Shown here in pieces: positions 56,084 to 64,000 of a stretch of DNA of 64,000 nucleotides; position 1 is the first letter of the stretch; each line of letters opens with the position of its first letter. Position numbers and translations under genes: made by a program. A model generated the notes under the pieces. The model was not told the origin of the DNA. It did no database searches and saw only the letters and a list, made by a program, of their open reading frames with translations. Source of the DNA: Chitinasiproducens palmae (GTDB lineage: Bacteria; Pseudomonadota; Gammaproteobacteria; Burkholderiales; Burkholderiaceae); the NCBI RefSeq assembly GCF_900095735.1, contig NZ_FNLO01000004.1, positions 1 to 64,000 on the forward strand, in the 5' to 3' direction.

Positions 56084-58885
56084 TCAGTCGCGCCCGGCAG
56101 CCCGCGCCAACGCCTCGTTCAGTGCGGCGCGACTGTACGGTTTGCGCAGCAGGCTCGCGTCGGCGATCGCGGCATCATCGCGATGGCCAACGTCCGCATG
56201 TCCGGTCGCGAATACCAGGCCCAGGCCAGGCAGGCGCGCCCGCGCGCGACGCGCCAGGTCGAGACCGGACAGATCCGGCAGTTCCACATCCGTCAACAGA
56301 ACGTCGACTGCCTGCTGTTCGAGCAGCGCCAGCGCCTGCGCCGCATTGCCCGCTTCGATGACCGCATGGCCGTCGATGCGGACCAGTTCCGCCATGTTTT
56401 CGCGGATCAGCTCATCGTCCTCCACGAACAGGATGGTCAGCACGTCGGCGCGGCGTGCCACCGCCGGAATGACCGGCCAGGCGCCCTGCACGTCGGAGAC
56501 CGCCTGCTTCGCCTGTGCACGATTGTTCAGCACGTGCCGGATCTTGCGGCTGAGCGCCTCCCGCGAATACGGCTTGGACAGCAGTTCGACGCCCGCATCC
56601 AGGCGGCCGCCGTGGACGATCGCGTTTTCGGTATAGCCCGAGGTGAACAGCACCGCGATGTCCGGCAGGCGCTCGCGCGCCCGTCGTGCCAGTTCCGGAC
56701 TACGCAGCGGCCCTGGCATCACGACGTCGGAGAACAGCAGGTCGATGTTCACGCCACTGTCGATGATCGTCAACGCGCTGGCTGCATCGGAGGCCTTCAG
56801 GACCTGATAACCGAGGTCGAGCAGCATCGCGACCACCGTTTCCCGCACGGCTTCGTCATCCTCGGCGACCAGGATGGTCTCGCTGCCGCGCACCGGCGCG
56901 GTGGTGTCGACCGGCGCCACCGGCTGTTCCGGCGCATATGCGCGCGGCAGGTAGAGCCGCACGGTCGAGCCCTGGCCCGGCTCCGAGTAGACCTTCACGT
57001 GGCCGCCGGACTGCTTGACGAAACCGTACACCATCGACAGTCCCAGCCCCGTACCGCGCCCTTCCGGCTTGGTGGTGAAGAACGGCTCGAAGACGTGCGA
57101 GATGATGTCCGGCGTCATGCCGCAGCCGTCGTCGCTGACGGCCAGCATCACATACTGTCCGGGCAGCACATCGCTGTGGAAGCGTACGTATTCACTGTCG
57201 AGCGACGCATTGCCCACTTCGACGGTCAGCTTGCCATGCCCTTCCATCGCGTCGCGCGCGTTGATCGCCAGATTCAACAACGCGTTCTCGAACTGGCCTG
57301 GATCGATCGACGTGTTCCACAGCCCGCCCGCGACAATGGTCTCGACCTCGACGCCGTCGCCGAGCGTGCGGCGCAGCATGTCGTCGATGTTGCGCACGAA
57401 GCGGCCGACGTTCACCACCTTGGGCGCCAGCGGCTGGCGCCGCCCGAAGGCGAGCAGTTGCGACGCGAGCTGCGCGCCGCGGTTGACGGCGGCCAAGCCG
57501 TTCTGAACCCGTTTCTCCGCGCGCTCGTTGCCCGCCACGTCGGCCGTGAGCAATTGCAGATTGCCGCTGATTACCTGCAACAGATTGTTGAAATCATGCG
57601 CGACGCCGCCGGTCAGCTTGCCCAGCGCCTCCATGCGCTGCGACTGCTGTAGCTGCGCCTCCGCGACGGCGCGCTCGCCCAGCGCTTTCTCGACCTGCTC
57701 GGTCAGCGTGCGCGCGCGTTCGCGTTCCTCCTGCAGGGCCTTCACGACGCCAAGCGACGCAGAGAACTGCCGGGCCATCAATTCGAAGAACGATTCATAG
57801 CGGGTATCCCGCGCAAAGCTTGCGTTCTTGCCGGCCACCAGCACGCCGACCGTGGTGCCGATCGCGGTGAGCGGCAACATGAAGGCGCGGCCGGACGCGG
57901 TTGCCGGCAGCGCGCCGAACAGCGCATCGACGCTGCCGACGCGCGTCACGCCATCGCCGAACGCCGCGCGCACCAGACCCTTCGCTTCGGCCTGCGCGGG
58001 CATGCCGTCCGCGGCCAGGTCGGCGCTCACCGGTACGCTGCCACCCAGCCATACCGCGCCGTACGAGGCCACCGGCACCAGACTGCCGTGGGCGTCGAGT
58101 ACCAGCGCGGTGGCGAACGGCACATCGATCTCCGCCTCGCTGCTCAGCGTGTTGACCATCGAGCCAAGCGCGGCGCTGACGGTGGCGGCGACCAGTCGCT
58201 CACTGACCGAACGCAGGACGGAGAGGCGCCGCTCGCCCGCGATCTGGTCGGTGGTCTCGAGCACGATCGCCTGTACCGCAACGATCGTCTCGTTTTCGTC
58301 ATAGACGGGGCTGTAATCGAGGTCGAACCATGCTTCCTCGACCTGCTCGCGCCGGTGCAGCAACAGGCGGTGATTGCGGTAGCGCAACGCCTGGCCCGCG
58401 AAACCGGACTCGACCACGTGCCGGTTCAAAGCCGCGGCGCCGGGCCAGGCATCGAAGGCGGACATGCCGAGGATGTCCGGATGGCGATCGTCGGCCATCC
58501 GTGCATATCCGTCGTTGTACAGGAGGATGCCGCTGCGGCCCCACATCAGGGTGAGCGGGACCGGGGAGGCGAGCATGCTGGCGACACAGGCGCGCATGCT
58601 GGGCGACCACTGGGCGCGGGGCCCGAGCGGCGTGGTCGACCAGTCGAATTCAGCGATGAGTTGGCTCATGCCGGCGCTGCCGGCATCGGCGGTTTGGGCG
58701 GGATCAGTCACTTCGTCGCAAAACGGTGAGAAACGAGGCGTGGATGGGATGCCGTTGCAAGTACCGTTGAAGGTGCCGATGAGGATGCGGTCGGTTGGCG
58801 TCGCGATCGCATCGGCACGGCGGCCGGCGGCGGATGGATCGGCTGCCCCCGGGCCAGGCGGGATCGCCGCCGCGCCCGTGGGCAT
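56084..58885 (-). CDS. Hybrid sensor histidine kinase (PAS-GAF-HisKA-HATPase-REC-REC)
   Basis: The 933-residue frame has a PAS-like region from about residue 73 (LIAEFDWSTTPLGPRAQWSP), a GAF-type domain, and a phosphoacceptor box GGVAHDFNNLLQVISGNLQL. An ATPase (NLAINARDAMEGHG, SDDGCGMTPDI, GTGLGLSMVYG) and two receiver domains (LLFSDVVMPG, VLLTDVELPDLSG) follow. No output domain is fused. The first 72 residues look poorly conserved; starts at 58711 (GTG) or 58669 (ATG) are possible. The longest frame begins 6 bp after the decarboxylase stop, suggesting co-expression. The signal is unknown. Confidence 0.88.
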   Translation of the reverse strand: MPTGAAAIPPGPGAADPSAAGRRADAIATPTDRILIGTFNGTCNGIPSTPRFSPFCDEVTDPAQTADAGSAGMSQLIAEFDWSTTPLGPRAQWSPSMRACVASMLASPVPLTLMWGRSGILLYNDGYARMADDRHPDILGMSAFDAWPGAAALNRHVVESGFAGQALRYRNHRLLLHRREQVEEAWFDLDYSPVYDENETIVAVQAIVLETTDQIAGERRLSVLRSVSERLVAATVSAALGSMVNTLSSEAEIDVPFATALVLDAHGSLVPVASYGAVWLGGSVPVSADLAADGMPAQAEAKGLVRAAFGDGVTRVGSVDALFGALPATASGRAFMLPLTAIGTTVGVLVAGKNASFARDTRYESFFELMARQFSASLGVVKALQEERERARTLTEQVEKALGERAVAEAQLQQSQRMEALGKLTGGVAHDFNNLLQVISGNLQLLTADVAGNERAEKRVQNGLAAVNRGAQLASQLLAFGRRQPLAPKVVNVGRFVRNIDDMLRRTLGDGVEVETIVAGGLWNTSIDPGQFENALLNLAINARDAMEGHGKLTVEVGNASLDSEYVRFHSDVLPGQYVMLAVSDDGCGMTPDIISHVFEPFFTTKPEGRGTGLGLSMVYGFVKQSGGHVKVYSEPGQGSTVRLYLPRAYAPEQPVAPVDTTAPVRGSETILVAEDDEAVRETVVAMLLDLGYQVLKASDAASALTIIDSGVNIDLLFSDVVMPGPLRSPELARRARERLPDIAVLFTSGYTENAIVHGGRLDAGVELLSKPYSREALSRKIRHVLNNRAQAKQAVSDVQGAWPVIPAVARRADVLTILFVEDDELIRENMAELVRIDGHAVIEAGNAAQALALLEQQAVDVLLTDVELPDLSGLDLARRARARLPGLGLVFATGHADVGHRDDAAIADASLLRKPYSRAALNEALARAAGRD

Positions 58886-58891
58886 GCCACT

Positions 58892-61165
58892 TCACTGCCG
58901 GACGCAATCGACGAAGTATTCGATCCGTCCGTTGACGCGCTCGCCGACCAGACCGTGGATGTCGGTGTGGAAGCCGGGAAAGCGCTGGTTGAAATCGCGT
59001 GCGAAGCGCAGGTACTGAACGATGATCTGGTTGAAACGCTCGCCCGGGATCAGCAGCGGGATGCCCGGCGGATACGGCGTGAGCAGGATGCTGGTGACCC
59101 GGCCTTCGAGTTCGTCGATCGGCACCCGGTCGATTTCGCGATGCGCGAGCTTCGCGAACGCGTCGGTCGGCTTCATCGCCGGCTCCATGTTCGACAGGTA
59201 CATCTCCGTGGTCACGCGCGCGACGTCGTTCGCCTTGTAGACGCTGTGGATTTCGGCGCACAGATCGCGCAGCCCGATGCGTTCGTACTGCGGATATTGG
59301 GCGATGAACTCCGGCAGCACGCGCCACAGCGGCTGATTCGAATCGTAGTCGTCCTTGAACTGCTGCAGCTCGGTCACCATGCTGTTCCAACGGCCCTTGG
59401 TGATGCCGATCGTGAACATGATGAAGAACGAGTACAGGCCGGTCTTCTCGACGATGATGCCGTGCTCGGCCAGATACTTGGTGACGATCGCCGCCGGGAT
59501 GCCGTTCTCGCCGAACTGCCCGTCGACGTCGAGGCCCGGCGTGATGATGGTCGCCTTGATCGGGTCGAGCATGTTGAAGCCGGGGGCGAGGTCGCCGAAG
59601 CCGTGCCAACGGTCGTTGGGCGCGAGCATCCAGTCGTCGCGGTCGCCGACGCCTTCCTCGGCAAGCGCGTCCGGCCCCCACACGGAAAACCACCAGTCGT
59701 CGCCATAGTCATGGCCGACCTTGCGCATCGCGCGGCGGAAGTCGAGCGCCTCGGCGATCGATTCCTCGACCAGCGCGGGGCCGCCGGGCGCTTCCATCAT
59801 CGCCGCGGCCACGTCGCAGGACGCGATGATCGCGTATTGCGGGCTCGTCGACGTGTGCATCAGATAGGCTTCGTTGAAACGGTGCTGGTCGAAGACGCTC
59901 TCCGACGAATCCTGCACCAGGATCTGCGATGCCTGCGAGATGCCGGCCAGCAGCTTGTGCGTGGAATGGGTCGCAAAGACCAGGGCACGGGTGCGCGGGC
60001 GCTCCGGGCCGATCGCATGCATGTCCTGGTAGAACGCATGAAAGCTCGCGTGCGGCAGCCACGCTTCGTCGAAATGCAGCGTGTCGACCTCGTCGCCGAG
60101 CAGCGACTTGATCATCTCCACGTTGTAGATTACGCCGTCGTAGGTGCTTTGCGTCAGCGTCAGGATGCGGGGCCGGGCCTCCGGCCGCGCCGCGAGCGCC
60201 TCGCGGGCGAACGGGTTCGCCTCGATCTTGCGGCGAATGTTCTCGGGCCGGAACTCGTCGAGCGGAATCGGCCCGATGATGCCGAAGTGATTGCGCGTCG
60301 GGGTCAGGAAGACCGGAATCGCGCCGGTCATGGTGATCGCGTGCAGGATCGACTTGTGACAGTTGCGGTCCACCAGCACGATGTCGTTCGGCGCCACCGT
60401 CGCGTGCCAGACGATCTTGTTCGACGTCGACGTGCCGTTGGTCACGAAGAACAGATGGTCGGCCGAGAAGATGCGTGCGGCGTTGCGTTCGGAACGCGCG
60501 ACCGGGCCGGTATGGTCGAGCAATTGGCCGAGTTCGTCGACCGCGTTGCAGACGTCGGCGCGCAGCATGTTCTCGCCGAAGAACTGGTGGAACATCTGTC
60601 CGAGCGGGCTCTTCAGGAACGCGACCCCGCCCGAGTGGCCCGGACAATGCCAGGAATAGGAACCGTCCGCCGCGTAGTGGGTCAGGGCCCTGAAGAACGG
60701 CGGCGCCAGCGAGTCCAGATAGTTGCGCGCCTCGCGGATGATATGGCGCGCGACGAATTCGGGCGTGTCCTCGAACATGTGGATGAAACCGTGCAGCTCG
60801 CGCAACACGTCGTTCGGGATATGCCGCGACGTCCTCGTCTCGCCATACAGGAAGATCGGCAGGTCGGCGTTGCGACGCCGCACTTCGGCCACGAACGCGC
60901 GCAGCGCGGCAATTGCGTGAGCCTCTTCGACGCTGTCCTCGTCCGGTCCGGCGAGCAGCAGTTCGTCGTCATCGATCGACAGGATGAAGCACGACGCACG
61001 GCTGGCCTGCTGCGCGAAGGACGTCAGGTCGCCATAGCTCGTCAACCCGAGGACTTCCATGCCCTCGCCTTCGATCGCCTCGGCGAGCGCGCGGATGCCG
61101 GAGCCCGAGATGTTCTCGGACCGGAAGTCTTCGTCGATGATGACGACGGGAAAGCGAAATTTCAT
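58892..61165 (-). CDS. Orn/Lys/Arg decarboxylase family enzyme
   Basis: PLP enzyme that decarboxylates a basic amino acid, used in acid resistance or polyamine synthesis. The 757-residue protein has the N-terminal wing domain (FPVVIIDEDFRSENISGSGI), the PLP-binding lysine in THSTHKLLAGISQAS (about Lys404) and DEAWLPHASFHAFY. The C-terminal domain is GIPLLIPGERFNQII. Length and order match biodegradative Arg/Lys decarboxylases; the substrate cannot be decided. The start MKFRFPVVII is standard. It is followed after 6 bp by a hybrid kinase. A 14-bp tandem array lies in its leader. Confidence 0.93.
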   Translation of the reverse strand: MKFRFPVVIIDEDFRSENISGSGIRALAEAIEGEGMEVLGLTSYGDLTSFAQQASRASCFILSIDDDELLLAGPDEDSVEEAHAIAALRAFVAEVRRRNADLPIFLYGETRTSRHIPNDVLRELHGFIHMFEDTPEFVARHIIREARNYLDSLAPPFFRALTHYAADGSYSWHCPGHSGGVAFLKSPLGQMFHQFFGENMLRADVCNAVDELGQLLDHTGPVARSERNAARIFSADHLFFVTNGTSTSNKIVWHATVAPNDIVLVDRNCHKSILHAITMTGAIPVFLTPTRNHFGIIGPIPLDEFRPENIRRKIEANPFAREALAARPEARPRILTLTQSTYDGVIYNVEMIKSLLGDEVDTLHFDEAWLPHASFHAFYQDMHAIGPERPRTRALVFATHSTHKLLAGISQASQILVQDSSESVFDQHRFNEAYLMHTSTSPQYAIIASCDVAAAMMEAPGGPALVEESIAEALDFRRAMRKVGHDYGDDWWFSVWGPDALAEEGVGDRDDWMLAPNDRWHGFGDLAPGFNMLDPIKATIITPGLDVDGQFGENGIPAAIVTKYLAEHGIIVEKTGLYSFFIMFTIGITKGRWNSMVTELQQFKDDYDSNQPLWRVLPEFIAQYPQYERIGLRDLCAEIHSVYKANDVARVTTEMYLSNMEPAMKPTDAFAKLAHREIDRVPIDELEGRVTSILLTPYPPGIPLLIPGERFNQIIVQYLRFARDFNQRFPGFHTDIHGLVGERVNGRIEYFVDCVRQ

Positions 61166-61363
61166 CAGACTGCTCCGCGACGGAATCGGAAACGGAAACG
61201 AAAACAGATACAAACGTGGGTGCTGGCCGCCGTCTGTGCACCGGCGCGCGACGATCCGGTGTCGGCCGGCAGCCATCGGCTTGAAACTTACGGCGCGTCG
61301 TGCCAGATGCCACGCATGGCGCAGCGCGCCGGCCGGCCGGCCGGCAGCCGATTGCCATCGGTG

Positions 61364-61475
61364 GCTTGCGCCACGCCGCTTGCTTCATGCCGCTTGCTTC
61401 ATGCCGCTTGCTTCATGCGATTTGCTTCATGCAGCCTGCCTCACGCAGCTTCCCTCATGCAGCGTGCGCGAGGCC
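61364..61475 (-). repeat. Eight 14-bp tandem repeats between dcd and the decarboxylase gene
   Basis: Units of GCTTGCTTCATGCC type run from 61364. The second to fourth are nearly identical and the others diverge outward. The array lies about 200 bp upstream of the decarboxylase start. The same 397-bp spacer also holds a CCGG run (61328-61345) and a short GGAAAC repeat (about 61182-61212) near the decarboxylase start. No gene is seen in it. Confidence 0.85.
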
Positions 61476-61562
61476 ACTCGCCCACCGCGGCCGCGGGCAC
61501 CGGCAACCCGCGGGGGCTGGCGCAGCAAACGGCGCGCCTGCCATCGGCGGCGAAGCCGCCGC

Positions 61563-62132
61563 TCAGGTGCGCGGCAAGGTCACGCCGCGTTGGCCCTGGT
61601 ATTTCCCGCCGCGATCGCGGTAGGAGACCTCGCACACTTCATCGCTTTCGAAGAAAAGCACCTGGGCCACGCCTTCGTTCGCGTAAATCTTGGCGGGCAG
61701 CGGCGTCGTGTTGGAAAACTCCAGCGTGACGTAGCCTTCCCACTCCGGCTCGAACGGCGTCACGTTGACGATGATGCCGCAGCGCGCGTAGGTCGACTTG
61801 CCGAGGCACACGGTGAGCACGTTGCGCGGGATGCGGAAGTATTCGACCGTGCGCGCCAGCGCGAACGAATTGGGCGGAATGATGCAGACATCACCCTTGA
61901 AGTCGACGAAAGAGCCCTCGTCGAAGTTCTTCGGATCGACGATCGTCGAATTGATGTTGGTGAAGATCTTGAATTCGTCGGCACAACGGATGTCGTAGCC
62001 GTAGCTCGAGGTGCCGTAGCTGACGATGCGCCGGCCATCGGCGCTGGCACGGACCTGACCGGGCTCGAAAGGCTCGATCATCCGCTGCGATTCCGCCATG
62101 CGCCGGATCCATTTGTCGGATTTGATTGTCAT
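61563..62132 (-). CDS. dcd: dCTP deaminase
   Basis: Deaminates dCTP to dUTP for thymidylate synthesis. The 189-residue protein has [20 protein letters not shown], the catalytic [31 protein letters not shown] region (split around residue 130) and the C-terminal [13 protein letters not shown]. Length is typical. The start [13 protein letters not shown] is conserved. It lies in the mrp-dcd-decarboxylase neighbourhood seen in Burkholderia. Confidence 0.97.
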   Translation of the reverse strand: MTIKSDKWIRRMAESQRMIEPFEPGQVRASADGRRIVSYGTSSYGYDIRCADEFKIFTNINSTIVDPKNFDEGSFVDFKGDVCIIPPNSFALARTVEYFRIPRNVLTVCLGKSTYARCGIIVNVTPFEPEWEGYVTLEFSNTTPLPAKIYANEGVAQVLFFESDEVCEVSYRDRGGKYQGQRGVTLPRT

Positions 62133-62357
62133 TGCTCGAAAAGGCTGTCGCGCCGCTGACGCTTGCGATGATGCGCTGGGGTTGCGCGGAACGCGCATTC
62201 TACTCGAAGCACCGGGACGGCACGATTCGACCCTTGAGGCTGCGGGGACGCCTCGGCAGTGCGGCGCGCGGCGTCGATCGCGACCGCGACCTGCCGTGCG
62301 CCGGCAGTCGGGCCTGGGCTGCGCCGACGCCATGCGCGGTCGGGCACGTCGAGGCGC

Positions 62358-62909
62358 TCAGGTGCCGATCACGCCGCAGGCGATATGCTCGGCAGCACTG
62401 GCCGTTGCACCTGCGGTCATGCCGGCGGCTTCGCGGTCGACGGTGACGGCGCGCCCGAGCACCGAACGCACGCCGTCCAGCGCGAGCCGACGAGTCACGA
62501 CCACGCCGATCGCAACGCCGCTCGAATCGGCGCGGATGTTCGGCAAGTCGCCACTGGCGGTGTCGGGCTGCGCTGCGGTGGCGGCGCCCGCCGTGCCCTC
62601 GCGGTCGAAGTGCGGTCCGGCGTCGCTCGCGCCGGGGCCCGAGCATAGACCCGTTTCGTGAATGTGCATGCCGTGCACGCTGTTTGGCGCCAGGCCGCGC
62701 ACGTCATAGCTGATTTGCAAGCCGTCGGCGCCCTCGGCGAGCGCAATGCGTCCGTACACGCGGGCATCGGCCGTCGGCCAAAGCCGCGCTTCCGCCTCGT
62801 GCGGATGGCTGCCGAACAACGCGCAACCTGACAGCAACAAACCAGCGCAGCCCGCCGCGCCGAATCCGCCGACGCCCGTCACCTGCCGCAATCGGGCTTG
62901 CAGTCGCAT
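62358..62909 (-). CDS. SodC-like lipoprotein lacking several metal ligands
   Basis: The 183-residue protein has an AGGAGG ribosome binding site and a lipoprotein signal (GLLLSGC, modified Cys29). The Cu,Zn superoxide dismutase fold shows HGMHIHETGLCS (His82, His84), AGPHF (His100), GDLPNI (Asp121) and HIACGVI (Cys178). The histidines expected before GDLP and in the loop after GPHF (zinc ligands) are missing, as is the fourth copper ligand near residue 156. The arginine before xACGV is His175. It is probably a copper-binding or structural homologue rather than a standard SodC. Confidence 0.8.
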   Translation of the reverse strand: MRLQARLRQVTGVGGFGAAGCAGLLLSGCALFGSHPHEAEARLWPTADARVYGRIALAEGADGLQISYDVRGLAPNSVHGMHIHETGLCSGPGASDAGPHFDREGTAGAATAAQPDTASGDLPNIRADSSGVAIGVVVTRRLALDGVRSVLGRAVTVDREAAGMTAGATASAAEHIACGVIGT

Positions 62910-63019
62910 CGAACCTCCTGTGCTCGGGCCGCGGGCGCCGGCCACTTGCGGCGGCTGCGCTTCGGCAGTCCGCACGACCATCATAGCGGTTCCGCGCGGG
63001 CGCGGCGCCGCACGATGGA

Positions 63020-64000
63020 TCACGTGTTCTGCACGACGATGTTCGGAAACTTGCCGCTCATGTCCCGTTGCTTGGCCGCGATCGCAACGGCGACACGCCG
63101 CGCGATCTGACGGTAGATGTGCGCTGCCTTCGAATCGGGCGCGGCGACCACGGTCGGCACGCCGGAGTCCGCCTGCATGCGGATCTGGATGTCGAGCGGC
63201 AGGCTGCCCAGGAAGTCGATCTTGAAATCCTCCGACATCTTCTGCGCGCCGCCTTCGCCGAAGATGTGCTCGGCGTGACCGCAGTTCGAACAGATGTGCA
63301 CGCTCATGTTCTCGATCACGCCGAGAATCGGCACGCCGACCTTCTCGAACATGCGCACGCCCTTGCGCGCGTCGAGCAGCGCGATGTCCTGCGGCGTGGT
63401 CACGATCACCGCCCCCGTCACCGGCACGCGCTGCGCCAGCGTCAGTTGGATGTCGCCGGTGCCGGGCGGCATGTCGACGATCAGGTAGTCGAGGTCGCGC
63501 CAGTTGGTCTGGTTGATCAGTTGCTCCAGCGCCGAGGTGGCCATCGGCCCGCGCCAGACCATCGGGTTGTCCGGGTCGATCAGAAAACCGATCGAATTGG
63601 CCTGGATGCCGTGGCCAACCAGCGGATTCATCGACTTTTCGTCGGGCGATTCGGGACGGCCGCTGATGCCGAGCATCGTCGGCTGCGACGGTCCGTAGAT
63701 GTCGGCGTCCAGCAGGCCGACGCTGGCGCCCTCGGCGGCCAGCGCGAGCGCGAGGTTGGCGGCCGTCGTGCTCTTGCCGACGCCGCCCTTGCCGGACGCG
63801 ACCGCGACGATATTGCGCACGCCTGGCACCAGCTTGACGCCGCGCTGCACGCTGTGCGCGACGATCTCGAAATCGACGACGACGTCGGCCTGCGCACCCG
63901 CGGGCCATTCGGGCTCGGCAAGCAAGGCCGCGAGTACCGCCTGCCGGATGGGTTCGAGCTGACTGCGCGCCGGATAGCCGAGCACGATGCGCACGCTGAC
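63020..64000 (-). CDS. mrp: Mrp/ApbC-type iron-sulfur carrier ATPase (5' end cut by window edge)
   Basis: P-loop NTPase that binds and transfers Fe-S clusters. The visible 325 or so residues include the end of the N-terminal DUF59-like domain (SVRIVLGYPARSQLEPIRQA). The ATPase has NIVAVASGKGGVGKSTTAAN, DADIYGPSQPTMLG, DYLIVDMPPGTGDIQLTLAQ and the CxxC metal site CSNCGH. The frame continues beyond the window; the Met at 63994 is internal by comparison with the family (about 360 residues). Confidence 0.95.
   Translation of the reverse strand, partial: VSVRIVLGYPARSQLEPIRQAVLAALLAEPEWPAGAQADVVVDFEIVAHSVQRGVKLVPGVRNIVAVASGKGGVGKSTTAANLALALAAEGASVGLLDADIYGPSQPTMLGISGRPESPDEKSMNPLVGHGIQANSIGFLIDPDNPMVWRGPMATSALEQLINQTNWRDLDYLIVDMPPGTGDIQLTLAQRVPVTGAVIVTTPQDIALLDARKGVRMFEKVGVPILGVIENMSVHICSNCGHAEHIFGEGGAQKMSEDFKIDFLGSLPLDIQIRMQADSGVPTVVAAPDSKAAHIYRQIARRVAVAIAAKQRDMSGKFPNIVVQNT

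Noticed and set aside
61364-61475. Possible CRISPR array
   Set aside because: Units are 14 bp and directly adjacent without spacers; no cas genes nearby. The other short arrays fail for the same reason.
58955-61729. 924-codon plus-strand frame opposite the decarboxylase
   Set aside because: Shadow frame; runs through the tandem repeat and dcd without any recognisable protein feature.
62358-63908. 516-codon frame joining the SodC-like gene to an upstream extension opposite no gene
   Set aside because: The extension is an alternative frame of mrp; an AGGAGG site marks the true SodC-like start at 62909.

Overview
The window is high-GC DNA from a betaproteobacterium, most likely Burkholderiaceae (Burkholderia sensu lato). 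The evidence is gene order and protein character: ftsK-lolA-rarA-serS next to trxB, hemC-hemD-hemX-hemY followed by ppa, and mrp/dcd/basic amino acid decarboxylase near argH. The genus cannot be fixed from the sequence alone. The window has two parts: the right-hand 15.6 kb of a lambdoid prophage, and 48 kb of mostly core chromosome.

Prophage (1 to about 15,640). The order follows a lambda-like plan around an immunity region at 8.6-9.8 kb. Leftward (minus strand) come a Cro-like protein, a small ORF, a CII-type regulator, a primase-helicase, a Q-like antiterminator, a terminator in the position of lambda tR', a gpZ-like protein, terminase small and large subunits, and a gpW-like protein cut by the window edge. 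Rightward (plus strand) a short repressor without a cleavage domain is followed by an early operon of twelve small genes that almost all overlap stop-to-start. One of these encodes a ParB-like protein. The operon ends with an excisionase-like protein and a tyrosine integrase, which lies against the 3' end of tRNA-Ser(CGA), the likely attachment site. Five identical 13-bp near-palindromes (AAAGTCACTTTGC) are scattered over 11 kb of this prophage, four inside genes in unrelated reading contexts. Together with the ParB-like gene they look like a dispersed, centromere-like site set; this is the strongest candidate for an undescribed system here.

Core region. tRNA-Ser has a consensus promoter and terminator and lies just downstream of serS. 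Between serS and rarA sits a magnesium locus: a hairpin-rich leader, a small ACT-like ORF resembling the MgtC C-terminus, a 13-bp tandem repeat, a proline-rich leader ORF, mgtA, and a beta-barrel protein. A CytX-type transporter lies between rarA and lolA. After ftsK come trxB, an Smr protein, glnB-nadE and a GNAT-like protein. A LysR-controlled dehydrogenase / aldehyde dehydrogenase / DUF3100 cluster and two DUF2382 stress proteins follow.

The right third carries ppa, the haem genes (hemCDXY, with an unusually expanded hemD), a methyltransferase, an XRE/MmyB regulator, argH and a DUF481 protein. It continues with the NO-responsive nsrR/hmp pair with two visible NsrR sites, an HxlR/SDR pair, a hybrid histidine kinase, an Orn/Lys/Arg decarboxylase, dcd, a degenerate SodC lipoprotein and mrp, which is cut by the right edge. 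Short tandem repeats with 11-14 bp units recur in the spacers and, in frame, inside hemD, so slippage-type expansion seems common in this genome.
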